Below, in pieces: positions 42,656-52,904 of a DNA stretch of 64,000 nucleotides. The DNA lies in the NCBI GenBank assembly GCA_934045075.1, contig OW203744.1, positions 3,993,501-4,057,500 of the forward strand, given 5' to 3'. Position 1 is the first letter of the stretch. Each line of letters begins with the position of its first letter. The stretch is from Yponomeuta sedellus (Eukaryota > Arthropoda > Insecta > Lepidoptera > Yponomeutidae). The translations under genes were made by a program, and so were the position numbers. Below the pieces are notes generated by a model that was not told the origin of the DNA, searched no databases, and was given only the letters and a program-made list of their open reading frames with translations.

Positions 42656-43611
42656 TTAATTTCATTCCTTACCGCACACGTAAAAGACATGCAGCAATCA
42701 CATAATTGACAAAATAAAAAGTACGGCACATAATTGACAAGGTAAAAAAAACGGCGAGTTTATTTCAGCAGAAATGTCTTGCAGCCAACCATCGATGCGT
42801 ACGTACGCTACTTAAATAAAGACACCGCCGCACTCAAAAACGTCAATTAAAAGTTAGTCTCCGTTAAGTATGCTGTTGTCCTTTTCTGTTTCATTGATAA
42901 TAAGTAAAAGATAATGATGGTTTCATTGATAAAAGAAAATAAAAAAAATCTCATCCCTATAGTCTGTGGCCTATCGCAATGCGCGCGCATAGGACAACTG
43001 ATTAATTTTTCCCGCCATAGCGAAATATTTTTCACAACTAAATAAAGCGACTTTTTATTGTTATTTTATTCAAAAGTGTGTTGAAAAACGTCTTATGATA
43101 CACGTGTGTATTGATGATTACCGTCCTTGACTCTCTTAAGACCCTCGCCTACGGCTCGGGACTCAATGGCGCCTCGGCTGTAATCACCAATGTTACACAC
43201 TAGTATTATAATGTACAATTAAATAAACATTAAATTTAATGAACGTCTCTCAGTGCAGCAGTTATCTACGATTCTTGGAGACTTCTTTTATTTTTATGAC
43301 GTCACTGTTGCACCTGTCGTAGTGATATTCACGGCAGGCATAGAAACAAATTTTGTCTGATTCGAAGCGAGACGGTAATGCTTCAGTTTCGCTATAATGA
43401 CACACAAGTCGGCGGGCGTTGATAAAAATCGAGTCTACGCGTGTACCTCTTACAATTCAGGGCCTAGAGATGTACCAAGATAGGCTTAGGGGCTGATAAT
43501 ACAGGTGTAGACGCGATGTTTATCTAAGCGCTCCATTGAGAGCAGAGGTGCTTAACCAGTGGTGGTCCCTGGAAGCATTTCAAGTGGCCCACGAAACGAT
43601 CATTCGATCGA

Positions 43612-43880
43612 TCGATCAATACCAGCCCTTTATATGTACCCACTGCTGGGGCAACGCTCTCTTCCTGCTATGCAGGAAGGTTACGCCATACTCCACCACG
43701 GGGGCTAAGTTCAGTACTAACATTAATTTAATTATTTTTTTGCAATAACGTTTTCAGTGGTTCGCAAGGCACGTTAAGCCGTTGGTGCCGGTTGTCATGT
43801 AATGGCCTTCGTTAAGCCATGTCAAAGGCCTTATGGGCGACTTGATATCTTCTGATAGTCAAGCTCGCCACTGTCTTCAG
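43612..43880. mobile_element. Head-to-head 5S-SINE pieces
   Basis: 43612-43720 is a minus-strand 3' end (CAATACCAGCCCTTTATATG..GGGGGCTAAGTTC). 43756-43880 is a plus-strand middle (CGCAAGGCACGTTAAGCCGTTGG..CTCGCCACTGTCTTC). Next to it (43880-43925) the motif CAGTGGCGAGTC is iterated in both orientations. Confidence 0.7.
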
Positions 43881-44027
43881 TGGCGAGTCGCCACTGTGGC
43901 GCCACTGTTTTCAGTGGCGAGTCACTGCTTATCTTCAGGGAAAAGCGCAGAATTAATAGACAATCCGCCAAATAACTAAGGTGACAGCCCATACCGTATT
44001 GAAGTGGCAGTGGGCTGTTCACATATG

Positions 44028-44235
44028 AAATGAAAAACGTTTATTATGTACTAAAAGTTACAGTCTTTGTCCTGGCTCCCAAACTAGGATACCCTGTGCT
44101 ATGGGTAGCCAGGCACTTTCGTAGTTGCATGTACAATGTCCATAATTGCGGATTTCTTAGATCCAATTAAAGTACGGTTATGCTTACCTTAAGTACAACA
44201 CAGTCATGTCAAAATCAATTTAAAAAAATAAAAAA
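44028..44235 (-). mobile_element. Repeat with SINE-like 3' tail
   Basis: Complement of the 34128 copy: GAAATGAAAAACGTTTATTATG, CTGGCTCCCAAACTAGGATACCC, CTTAAGTACAACACAGTCATG. Confidence 0.6.
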
Positions 44236-44759
44236 GAAAAGTAGCACAACACAGTAGTTTTTTTGGTTTTTTTTTTATATTAAGCACAATAGATTGATCT
44301 CTCGAGATCATTCAGTCTCACAAATTTGCACATTGTAAACATTATTCAATAGTTATACTCGTAAATACACCACAGGATAGGTTTTTATGGTTTACAATTA
44401 CTAGTTTTAGGCAAGAATGTATATGCCGAAGAACCGATGGAATACTAAGATGCTCGAGTGTAGAACAAGTCACGGCAAACAGCTTAGCATGCCCCCTATC
44501 TCGCTAGACCGAACATCAGAGGCTGGATGAGGATGGCTGAGGACATAAAGAAGTGGCGTGCCTTTGGGGGACAGTTGCGGAAAAAAATTGTTTACGTTTA
44601 CTCTTTAATGGACAGAGCTAGTATAACTTTTTAAATATTTTTGGACTTTATTTCTAATTGATGAGGTTCACTTTATCTTCGGAGAACCAGTGCTTGGTAA
44701 ATGGTTAAAAATATAGTGAGTGTTGAAAGACCATTTTTCGATTTAGGGTTCCGTTTGCA

Positions 44760-44822
44760 AGGTCAAAGGAAGTAGGTCGTCTGGAGGGTAGACGACCTAC
44801 TTACGACCTACTTTGACCTACA
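44760..44822. repeat. Perfect short hairpin
   Basis: AGGTCAAAGGAAGTAGGTCGTCT and AGACGACCTACTTACGACC..CTTTGACCT form nested complements around GGAGGGT. Flanked by AGGGTTCCGTTTGC, a common repeat end. Confidence 0.55.
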
Positions 44823-44844
44823 ACTCATAATTAAATTTGTAATT

Positions 44845-45015
44845 TTTGCCGAGGGTAGTAAACTAAGAGTTAATGCTTTCAAAAAGACGCCTACTACCTC
44901 AGTCATCAGGGACCACGGCATCTGTAAAATTGTAAAAATGTAATAAACGAGCATAAATCCGTAATGAAACAGTTTTAATTATGTCTAGTGCTCGTGTTAA
45001 CCTTAGAAAATATTA
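44845..45015 (-). mobile_element. Penelope-like fragment
   Basis: TTTTTGCCGAGGGTAGTAAACTAA, AGACGCCTACTACCTCAGTCATC, GACCACGGCATCTG, AACGAGCATAAATCCG, CAGTTTTAATTATG match the right part of 28178-28835. Confidence 0.55.
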
Positions 45016-45261
45016 AATACTTAACCTAAACTTAGAGAAAACAGTACTCGTAGGATGGTCATGTGACAAACATTACAGATACTGACATTTTTTTTGGCGG
45101 CGACGACGCGAGCTGAGGAAACTTGCTTATTGTCGAGCTGTGACGTCACGACGTTACACATAGGTTTTAGATTTTTTTTTCCACAATTGTTGAAGTAAAA
45201 ATTTACAAAGTATTTTTCCTGTACTCTATAGATTCTAATCTGGAAACGGTATTTTTTATTC

Positions 45262-45418
45262 TGTAGTATAATAAGGGCAAGGACGTCACAAACATGAAAA
45301 TACACCCAGACTGAGGCCACTTGTATAAATGTACGGCAGCCCCAGTAGGAATTGAACCCACGACCTCTGTCTCGGTACCCAAGCGCCTTAACCAACGAGG
45401 CAACCACGACAGGACATA
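45262..45418 (-). mobile_element. tRNA-headed SINE
   Basis: On the minus strand: CCTGTCGTGGTTGCCTCGTTGGTTAAGGCGC (A-box-like), GTGGGTTCAATTCC (B-box-like), then TTCATGTTTGTGACG. It lies about 110 bases upstream of KH exon 2. Confidence 0.65.
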
Positions 45419-45526
45419 GACAGGACGATACCCCTATTACATTCTTCTCACATGTGCCAGTGACATAGTACGGCGACGCTTAAACAGAATCCAGGCCCAG
45501 GACTAACTAGCCCAATTTGTTCCCAG

Positions 45527-45643
45527 TTCAACTTCGTGGGCAAGCTGCTGGGACCGAAAGGAAACTCGTTGAAGAGGCTGCAAGAGGACACCATGTGCAA
45601 GATGGCGGTCCTCGGTCGGGGCTCCATGAAGGATCGGCAAAAG
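45527..45643 (+). CDS. KHDRBS/Sam68-like STAR protein, exon with the KH GxxG loop
   Basis: Thirty-nine codons in phase 0: [20 protein letters not shown], then [31 protein letters not shown] carries the invariant GPKG loop that contacts RNA, and GRGSMKD(R/K) is a STAR-family signature not found in ordinary KH proteins. The acceptor is TTGTTCCCAG/TT and the donor AAG/GTAATT. It continues exon 24240-24337 and joins 56987-57133 without frame change. No stop or frameshift is present, and the codons are GC-rich against an AT-rich background, as expected for a selected exon. Confidence in the family is high; the exact orthologue is not fixed. Confidence 0.93.
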
Positions 45644-45852
45644 GTAATTCGATAATAATATTGTAAATTACGAATGGGCTTAAAAACTGCCTAATGCCCA
45701 CTACAGATGTCACCATTGTTGTGTTAGTCATTGATTTGACAATTCTCAATAGTGTTTTTGTAAACATATTAGGTGTTTTGTGAATAATTATTATACAATG
45801 ACTCGCTGTGCAGCAGTTGATTGCAAAATACGGGAATTCATTTATTTCCCAA

Positions 45853-46838
45853 CTAGCGGCCCGTCCCGGCTTCGCACGGGGGGACTTAAGATTTTTTACA
45901 TAGTTCTACGTTTTATTTATATTTTATATTTTATTTATATTCTCAGTCAGCCAAAATGACATTACTTTGGAGCAAACATCTAAATCATTAAAACGATTGT
46001 TATGGGTAAACTATAAAAGGTAGACATATGCTCTCGCGGATTTTTTTAAAGATAATGTTATTAAATGAACAATTCATCCATAGAGCATTTTTATATAACT
46101 TTAACTATATGCTCAGCGCACGCCACGGAAGGCCTCAGAAACGATACTTTTCCCCCGTTTTTGAAACATTTTCGGTTACTGCTCCATAACTAAACATTTA
46201 ACATTTTAAAACATGAAACATTTTCGGTTACAGACCTTTACATAAGCGTACCTACAAGATCCGTTCGCCTTGCGCGGCACTTTGCTATCCCGCCTTGCCG
46301 GCTAAATATGACTGCTAACAACCCGATTCGGCGCATGTGTTCTTCTTACAACAACATTATTATGAGTAATCCAGAGAGTGTGCCTGACATCCATCACGAC
46401 TCACTCGCATGCTTTAAGTTCAAAATGGCAAATATCCTTGCCTCCGATGTAATTTAATGCTTTCAATAAATTAATTATTTAAGTTTTTTAAATTCATTTA
46501 TAATTCTAAGTACTTATAATTAGTAATTTTATTAAAATTAATGTAATTTATCATGCTGTATGCACATGTGTTGGTGTTATGGATTGAGTTGAGTGTTTTT
46601 GTCATTTCATATTTGTAATTTATGTCCGTAATACTGTTTTGTGTATCTAATAAATAAAATAAAATAAAAATAAAATAACTATAGGACCTAGCGTGATATT
46701 ATATAGCCTATGTTACTTCTGAATAAAGCAGCTTTCTAATGGTGAAAAAATTATTGCAATCGGTCCAGTAGTTTTTGAGTTTATTCATTACAAACATACA
46801 AAAATACAAATCTTTCCTCTTTATAATATTAGTGTAGA
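45853..46838 (-). mobile_element. Non-autonomous Helitron with nested LINE end
   Basis: On the minus strand it begins TCTACACTAATATTATAAAG and ends with a GC-rich hairpin (CCCGTGCGAAGCCGGGACGGG) and CTAG followed by T, the Helitron end rules. The second copy, 51372-51903, is nearly identical except for the insertion at 46193-46674. There is no target duplication, as expected. Confidence 0.8.
46193..46674 (+). mobile_element. 5'-truncated LINE 3' end inserted in the Helitron
   Basis: Absent from the sister Helitron at 51372. Flanked by ATAACTA at 46186-46192 and 46675-46681. An open frame encodes TANNPIRRMCSSYNN and ends MANILASDVI stop, like the C-terminus of a Jockey/CR1-type LINE. A 3' UTR and an (ATAAA)n-type tail follow. 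Confidence 0.75.
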
Positions 46839-47100
46839 CGAACCTAAAAGAAGGAAACTGTGGGAGAAAGCTCGTCATAGAAAAATTTTCAAGGCTAGTA
46901 CTTCTTCAAGAATATTTTCAACCTGAAGGTTACTTACGCCATTCATATACAAATGATGAATCTCTACACAAATTGAAGAAAACAGCTGTATCCTCTATAT
47001 TTTCATTTTCTAAAGCGATACTCACAGTGTTGCCAACTATGAGCGTTCTGTTTTTAACCTCATTGATGTGGAACAAATTTTCTATGTGTGGGTACTGTAA

Positions 47101-47345
47101 CTACTTATTAAACTTAAAGGCCGCAATTCGGGGTCGGCCTAGAGAATAGCACCAACCCAAATTCTTCCCGCGGGTGTCGTAAAAAGTGACTAAGGGACTC
47201 AAACCGAAGAGTGGGCAACAGCGCCTTTTGCAGTACAATTCTACCAAACTGCGATCCTCAACCCGCATGCCCAGCGTGGGGATTATGGGCATTACCCCCT
47301 AATGAAGGCACAACCTTGCGCTCATTTAATAGACTAATATAGCCA
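47101..47345 (-). repeat. Dispersed family G
   Basis: GGTCGGCCTAGAGAATAGC, CTTCCCGCGGGTGTCGTAAAAAG, GCATGCCCAGCGTGGGGATTATGGGC; complement of 38405. Confidence 0.7.
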
Positions 47346-47432
47346 GAAGAAGAATCAAGGGCTGCATCCCGTGGAACTGCATCACTTGCTGAGCGTCACG
47401 TGCAGAAAGTTGTATCGACATACCGTGTGTTA

Positions 47433-47602
47433 TGCCAGGTTTTCACGGTCTTACTACGCTCGGACCGAGTGCGCCATCCGAGTAAACTAATGCTTCTGAT
47501 TGGCTATTTTGGTGTAGTCATGAAAAACCGTCCAATCAGAAGCACTAGTTTGCTCGGATGGCGCACTCGGTCCGAGCGTAGTAAGACCGTGAAAACCTGG
47601 CC
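47433..47602. mobile_element. 170-bp palindromic MITE with TTA target duplication
   Basis: The two arms of about 70 bases (GCCAGGTTTTCACGGTCTTAC, GCTCGGACCGAGTGCGCC, ATCCGAGTAAACTAATGC, TTCTGATTGG) are complementary around TTTTGGTGTAGTCATGAAAA. TTA flanks both ends, as in PIF/Harbinger-type elements. A second copy is split at 57508-59590. Confidence 0.75.
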
Positions 47603-47814
47603 TTAATCAACTTGGTGTTGTGGGTACGTCGAGTTGTCACTACAAACGCCGACGTCACATTTTCGATCAATCAGGGGAATCAAAATTCATACGGTATCTA
47701 CTTCCCGTTAATTAACCCAGATCAATGAATTTAAATATATCTTCTTAGTATTTCTTATTGTCTTATGCTACAAATACAGGAAAAAATCTAACTAAAAACT
47801 ACACATTTGTAGTT

Positions 47815-47970
47815 AAAACATTTAAGGCGCTTAGGGGCGCTATCTAGCGCCACCAATGGAATAAAAATCATAACTTGTTTTATAATAATAAATACGTTTT
47901 TTATCTAAAAGTGATCCTGTAAAATCTTAACAACTGTGACAACTATTTTTAGAACATAAAGTCAGGGAGT
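47815..47970 (+). repeat. Dispersed repeat (GGCGCTA..ATCATAACTTG family)
   Basis: ATTTAAGGCGCTTAGGGGCGC, AAAATCATAACTTGTTTTATAATA, AATCTTAACAACTGTGACAACTATTTTTAGAAC; see 5757 and 53925. Confidence 0.5.
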
Positions 47971-48024
47971 GAGTATTATATACTGAGCCTTTAGGACCTG
48001 TGAGTGTTGTACTAACGAGTGAAG

Positions 48025-48285
48025 TGATAGTCGTCGTCAGGCTATACTAGACCACTGCTGGACATAGCCCACCCCTTAAGAGCGCCACGTTGTGCTATCA
48101 TAGGGGGTAATGCCCATAATCCCCACGCTGGGCGTGCGGGTTGGGGATCGCAATTTGGTGGAATTGTACTGTAGGGGGGCGTTGCTGCCTACCCTCCGGT
48201 TTGTGCCCCTTAGTTGCCTTTTACGACACCCGCGGGAAGAATTGGGTTGGTGCTATTCTCTAGGCCGACACCACACAGCAGAGTT
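48025..48285 (+). repeat. Dispersed family G
   Basis: CGTCAGGCTATACTAGACCACTGCTGG through AGGCCGACACCACAC; same order of motifs as 38405. Confidence 0.7.
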
Positions 48286-48639
48286 GAACACTGTACAACC
48301 CTACATATTAATATACTTAGTTAAAACACTTAGCTAAGACACTTAGTTAAGGCTTAGTTAAGACCTAGTAAAGTAAGTAAACGTGTAAGGTACCACAACA
48401 TCGGTACCAACTTGTATAAGCGAAAAACTGTAGATGGAGTAGAAGCGGGAGCAAAGAAAGGGAGAATTAAAATTGCAACATGTATACAAAACGCACGGAC
48501 CTCGAGTCTGTGGGAAGCCGATGTAACTAATATAAACAAAAATACCCTACATAATAATAATAATAATAATATTGGCCTTTTGCATCTACTTAAGGAGATG
48601 ATTTATACGTCAGCATCCAGTGGTATATTCACTCACACT

Positions 48640-48965
48640 AGATGAGTGAAGGGACCACTCCGACGCTGTAGTGCCTGGGACATGGTTTTATAGATGGTGT
48701 AGGCTGGCCCAGCACCTATACCATCCTGACAGCTTAGTTGGCCTAGCCCACAGGAAAGACTAGTCGACACGTGCGGAGCCAACCAAGCCGCGGCTTTCCT
48801 CACGATGTTTTCCTTCACTGTTAGCGTGTGGTATTGCGACTACAAATTCGCAAATGTACGTAACTTTGAAATTAAACAAAGTCATTGGTACATGCCCGCA
48901 CCGGGGATCGAACCTGGGGCTCTCGCTTGCCAGTCCATGGTTCTACCCACTGAGCTACCACCGCA
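48640..48965 (-). mobile_element. tRNA-headed SINE, second tRNA family, with extended body
   Basis: Minus-strand head GCGGTGGTAGCTCAGTGGGTAG (A box), CAGGTTCGATCCCCGG (B box), then GCATGTACCAATGACTTTG and the complement of CTTTCCTCACGATGTTTTCC. Further sequence to 48640 (GCCTGGGACATGG..GGCTGGCCCAGCACC) may belong to it or to a partner LINE. The tRNA-like part (48885-48965) could score in a tRNA search but is embedded in the repeat. Confidence 0.6.
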
Positions 48966-49142
48966 CAGAATTATGTTACCGGTAATCTGTGTAATATGGT
49001 ATTCTATACAATATATAGGCAACGTATAGAATACCTAAAACGTTAAGGTAATGTAGAAATATTTTTCATTTTATAGCCTAGCATTGCCTAGGCATTCTAT
49101 ACAATACCGAATGCGCTGCCGGCAATGTGTGTAAAAGGTAAC

Positions 49143-49555
49143 ATACGGCGCGTTCAGTCCATGGATGGACTGAACGCGCCGTATGTTGCTTAACCTTAGT
49201 GATCGTTTAAGATCACTCAGGCAGCCCAGAGTGCTTAGTGCGAGTTTGACAGATCCAATCGAATAACTTTACTACCGCGTTAATCGAGCATTGAGTAGTG
49301 AGTATGAGTAAGTTAACCGTTCGAACTGGCAAAACGCTGTCACAGTGCAACTCGCACTCGCGTTTATTCGTGTTTTGGCTGATAAACGTGTTCACTTCTC
49401 AACGTAAACCATTACAACTCGCACTCAGCAATTTTAATTTCCATACTTGTCGCTAGGTGGCGCTTCCCCGATGCCATAGAAATATGAGTTTACGTTAACG
49501 CGATCGAGTAGTTAAAAAACTGGCACTAAGCACTCTGGCTACGAGCGATTCTTTA
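49143..49555. mobile_element. 5S-SINE (second subfamily) head split by a MITE
   Basis: GGACTGAACGCGCCGTATGTTGCTTAACC, GATCACTCAGGCAGCC lies left and GGCTACGAGCGATTCT right of the MITE 49227-49537. The left edge contains a perfect palindrome (CGGCGCGTTCAGTCCATGG and complement). Confidence 0.7.
49227..49537. mobile_element. 311-bp MITE with GTGCTTAGTGCGAG termini
   Basis: CAGAGTGCTTAGTGCGAGTTTG and AAACTGGCACTAAGCACTCTG are complementary. Very similar to 26303-26608. No direct duplication of SINE sequence is visible at its borders. Confidence 0.7.
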
Positions 49556-49789
49556 TTCTTACTTTAAAATATTAATACCTCTAACTACCTACCTACTAAC
49601 TAACTAAGTAACTACCTACATATATAGAATATAATTTAATATAATCACTTGTATGTATAATGTTCCTTGGCATTTTGGGCACTTTTACTTTGTTTTGCTT
49701 TGTAAAATTGATTTCTAATATTGAGCAACCTCTGGCAGCATTATTATCTTATATGAAAGATTTTCAGCCTCCAGAACAAGAACACTTTT

Positions 49790-50003
49790 AAAAACCTATT
49801 TAGAGGCTAAAAATTTCACCCATGCCGGGATTCGAACCCGCAACCTCTGGCTATCCGTACCAGCGCTCTACCAATTGAGCGCTGGTACGGATAGCCAGAG
49901 GTTGCGGGTTCGAATCCCGGCATGGGTGAAATTTTTAGCCTCTAAATAGGTTTTTAAATTTGTTCCTTAGCACGGGTTAGTGCATTAAAAATAAAAATAG
50001 TGT
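49790..50003 (+). mobile_element. tRNA-hairpin element, cleanest hairpin, 12-bp target duplication
   Basis: About 80 bases of arm plus partial tRNA-like sequence are followed by the complement with almost no spacer (CTACCAATTGAGCGCTGG turn). Then come the single-stranded tail AAATTTGTTCCTTAGCACGG and ATTAAAAATAAAAATAGTGT. AAGAACACTTTT is repeated exactly at 49778-49789 and 50004-50015. Reference copy for the element ends. Confidence 0.92.
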
Positions 50004-50477
50004 AAGAACACTTTTGTGTACTTTTTTACTATGAAATAAACAGTTAAATTTACTTACATAACATTGATAAATACAGGCCCAAATATAGTACTTATTTTAC
50101 ACATTGCCGGTGGATCTATAAAATACCTAGGAATTGTATACATTACCTAGGTAAAGTACCTATATAATGGAAAATAGTATTCATAATATTTAAAACATTG
50201 CCTAGACGCCTTAGGTATTCTATACATTACCTAGGTATTGTATAGAATACCTAAACTGTACAGATTGCCGGTAACATATAGAACACTATGTATACACATA
50301 ATTATTTGCTCGACGTACGCACCAGGGCAATGCTAGAAGATTAGATGGTGAACTAACCACGGCCCAAGACTCTAACAAGCTAGTAGTGTGCAAAAACTGA
50401 CAAAGTCGGCCGCAGGATTTGATTTAGCTTTGGTACAATGAAACAGGGTCCTGTATTCGGAGAGATTATGTAACTGC

Positions 50478-50940
50478 GATTGCCGGTGAGTAGTCCATTA
50501 GCTCAGTTGGAAAGAGCGCTGGCACGGATAGCCAGAGGTCGCGGGTTCGAATCCCGGCATGGGTGGAATTTTTAGCCTCTAAATAGGTTTTAAAAATGTC
50601 CTTAGCACGGGTTAGTGCATTATAAATAATATAATCATGTGGGCACAGCGATATCATTCCGATGTAAATCCTAACTGCAAAGTAGGTACTCGGGGCTGCA
50701 AGTGATGCAAATTACTTCAGCCACATGTAATAGCCTGCCAGCCTGTACGTAATACAGAGAATATTGTAAAGAGTTTCGAAATTTCACTGATGCCGGTGAG
50801 TCGTCCATTAGCTCAGTTGGAAAGAGCGCTGGCACGGATAGCCAGAGATCGCGGGTTCGAATCCCGGCATGGGTGGAAGTTTTAGTCTCTAAATTGGTTT
50901 TTTTTTAAATGTCTTTAGCACGGGTTAGTGCATTAAAAAT
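50478..50940 (+). mobile_element. tRNA-hairpin family, head-to-tail dimer in tRNA-sense orientation
   Basis: Two tRNA-like units (50490-50570, 50798-50878) have perfect A (TTAGCTCAGTTGG) and B (GGTTCGAATCC) boxes. Each is followed by GGAATTTTTAGCCTCTAAATAGG or a variant and the GCACGGGTTAGTGCATTA tail. The link is the unit middle block. This is the only array without an inverted arm. Confidence 0.75.
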
Positions 50941-51029
50941 AATATAAACTGGGATTATTTATTTATATAATAGATACTCCTAACAGATGTTCAGTTAAAG
51001 TACATTATGATGTAAGCGCGGTAAGGTGA

Positions 51030-51312
51030 AATAGGTGACCGTGACTACCGCTAGTTGCATTTTTCCGGGCGCTTCCGTGCTTTGCAAGGCATGCTAAGCC
51101 GTTGGTGCCGGCTGTCATGTAATGGCAGTCGTTAAGCCATGTCAGAGGCCTTTGAGCGGGTTGATAACATCTGACTGTAAGACCCGCCGCTGTCGTACCA
51201 GTCCTCCAGTCCAATCCTCCACCAACCCGGTCTTGGCCCCCGTGGTGGAGTAAGCCTAACCTTCCTGCGATGCAGGAAGACACCCTTCTGGGGACATAAA
51301 AGGGTTGATGCA
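51030..51312 (+). mobile_element. 5S-headed SINE-like repeat
   Basis: GGTGACCGTGACTACCGC to CTGGGGACATAAAAGGGTTGATG; a short duplication CAGTCCTCCAGTCCAATCC is present. Confidence 0.75.
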
Positions 51313-51371
51313 AGAAAGCAGAGGCTGTAATTATCAAAGCGCACGTGTGTCACACGACGTTTTATAAGATA

Positions 51372-51903
51372 CTAGCGGCCCGTCCCGGCTTCGCACGGGG
51401 GGACTTAAGATTTTTTACATAGTTCTACGTTTTATTTTATTTATATTTTATATTACATAGTTCTACGTTTTATTTATATTTTATATTTTATTTATATTCT
51501 CAGTCAGCCAAAATGACATTACTTTGGAGCAAACATCTAAATCATTAAAACGATTGTTATGGGTAAACTATAAAAGGTAGACATATGCTCTCGCGGATTT
51601 TTTTAAAGATAATGTTAAATGAACAATTCATCCATAGAGCATTTTTATATAACTTTAACTATATGCTCAGCGCACGCCACGGAAGGCCTCAGAAACGATA
51701 CTTTTCCCCCGTTTTTGAAACATTTTCGGTTACTGCTCCACAACTATAGGACCTAGCGTGATATTATATAGCCTATGTTACTTCTGAATAATGCAGCTTT
51801 CTAATGGTGAAAAAATTATTGCAATCGGTCCGGTAGTTTTTGAGTTTATTCATTACAAACATACAAAAATACAAATCTTTCCTCTTTATAATATTAGTGT
51901 AGA
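51372..51903 (-). mobile_element. Non-autonomous Helitron, uninterrupted copy
   Basis: CTAG plus GC-rich hairpin at the left, ..ATATTAGTGTAGA at the right, with flanking A and T as Helitrons require. An internal 30-base duplication (ACATAGTTCTACGTTTTATTTATATTTTATAT) is present. It lacks the LINE insertion of 45853-46838. Confidence 0.8.
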
Positions 51904-52271
51904 TGTAGATGTAGATAGTGTAGATTTGCGAGGAAATAAATAAAACTCAGCCTTTCTTAATTGAATAATCCTTTAGTCACTTTTTAAAGCAGTCAGAATT
52001 TTTTTAACAATTTGTCAATTTGATTATTATCTCCCTAAGCTAATTTTATGCATAAAATTTTTATCAATTTTATGACATGTAAACTCTTTGCTATGATATA
52101 AAAAGTTCCATTCGGTTTAGATGGGTGCATTTTGATAAACCGTGCATTTTATCTTATTCAAAGGAAACTCGTGCGTTTAACATTACAGTAACGCAAAAAT
52201 ACGTAATGATATACAATACTATATTGAATTTGGTGAAAAAAGAGACCCTTCATAGAACTTATAATCTACAA

Positions 52272-52540
52272 AAGCGTTCGTGACCTACTGAATCGTTCGT
52301 GGCCTAGGCAAACCGAGTGATTGGAATCAATCAAGCAACAACAGGCGCGGTCAGGTGCAGGATGGGTGACCTTCCCGTGATGACCGCTAGTGGCATTTTT
52401 CCGAGCACTTTTGTGCTTTGCAGGGCATGTTATTCCTTTGGTGCTGGATGTCATGTAATGGCAGTCGTTAAGCCATGTTAGAGGCCTTATGGGCGGCTTG
52501 ATAACTCTGACCGTAAAGCCGGCCACTGCCTTACAATCCA
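52272..52540 (+). mobile_element. 5S-headed SINE-like repeat
   Basis: AAAGCGTTCGTGACC, CAAGCAACAACAGGCGCGGTCAGG, GGATGGGTGACC and the body to CGGCCACTGCCTTACAATCC, where other sequence begins. Confidence 0.75.
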
Positions 52541-52904
52541 ATGATGAATAAGACTGGGAGACTTTCCTTCCTCTCGGAAGAGAGTTCCATCTCTTCCCTC
52601 GCCAAAGGATTTGGTATTCCCCAGCCTACGGTCAAGTTGTACAACACGGCGAAAACTTTTAGGCCGTCCGCAGATGTTGCTCATTGGCGGCTTTATTACA
52701 GCTGCGGACTGCCTTAGAAACTTATTAGGAACTAGAGCTAGTTGCAAATCGTCGGAAAGTTGGTCATTCTTAGTCCAGTACATTGTCGAGGGGGGCGAGT
52801 CTCTAAAATGCATAGTTGTTCAATAGAGTCATATTAGTCCGGTAATGGTCGTTTCATTCACACTATCGATAGTCTAGTTACCAATCGCATTGCAATTGTG
52901 TAGA
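52541..52904. other. Unassigned DNA between SINE pieces
   Basis: Holds sequence such as CTTCCTCTCGGAAGAGAGTTCCATCTC with no recognised coding or repeat identity; both strands are partly open but not convincing. Confidence 0.3.

Larger units (their letters stand above)
24338..45526 (+). other. Intron of the STAR gene (about 21.2 kb)
   Basis: Bounded by GTAAGT and CCCAG, phase 0 on both sides. It is filled with SINE, MITE, Helitron, LINE and Penelope-like pieces listed separately; no further STAR exon was detected. Stretches without a call (24970-25650, 25720-26300, 37300-38400, 42660-43600) hold AT-rich sequence or unassigned repeats. Confidence 0.8.
45798..47010 (+). pseudogene. THAP-domain gene or transposase remnant, split and frameshifted
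   Basis: The frame from the ATG at 45798 encodes MTRCAAVDCKIREFIYFP, the start of a THAP zinc finger with its first C-x4-C ligand pair. After a Helitron insertion (45853-46838) the domain resumes: EPKRRKLWEKARHRKIF, ASTSSRI. It then needs a frame change to FQPEGYLRHSYTNDE, LKKTAVSSIF. THAP domains have a C-x2-H pair between SSRI and F; here that stretch is deleted, so the finger could not bind zinc. THAP domains occur in host DNA-binding factors and in P-element-like transposases; no transposase catalytic part follows, so the origin is open. It lies in the STAR-gene intron, about 155 bases after exon 2. Confidence 0.75.

Noticed and set aside
47400..47606. 68-residue gene
   Set aside because: The frame follows the two arms of a palindromic MITE; the same occurs at 59430-59666.
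48885..48965. tRNA gene on the minus strand
   Set aside because: A and B boxes are present but it sits at the head of a dispersed SINE with relatives at 31128 and 42488.
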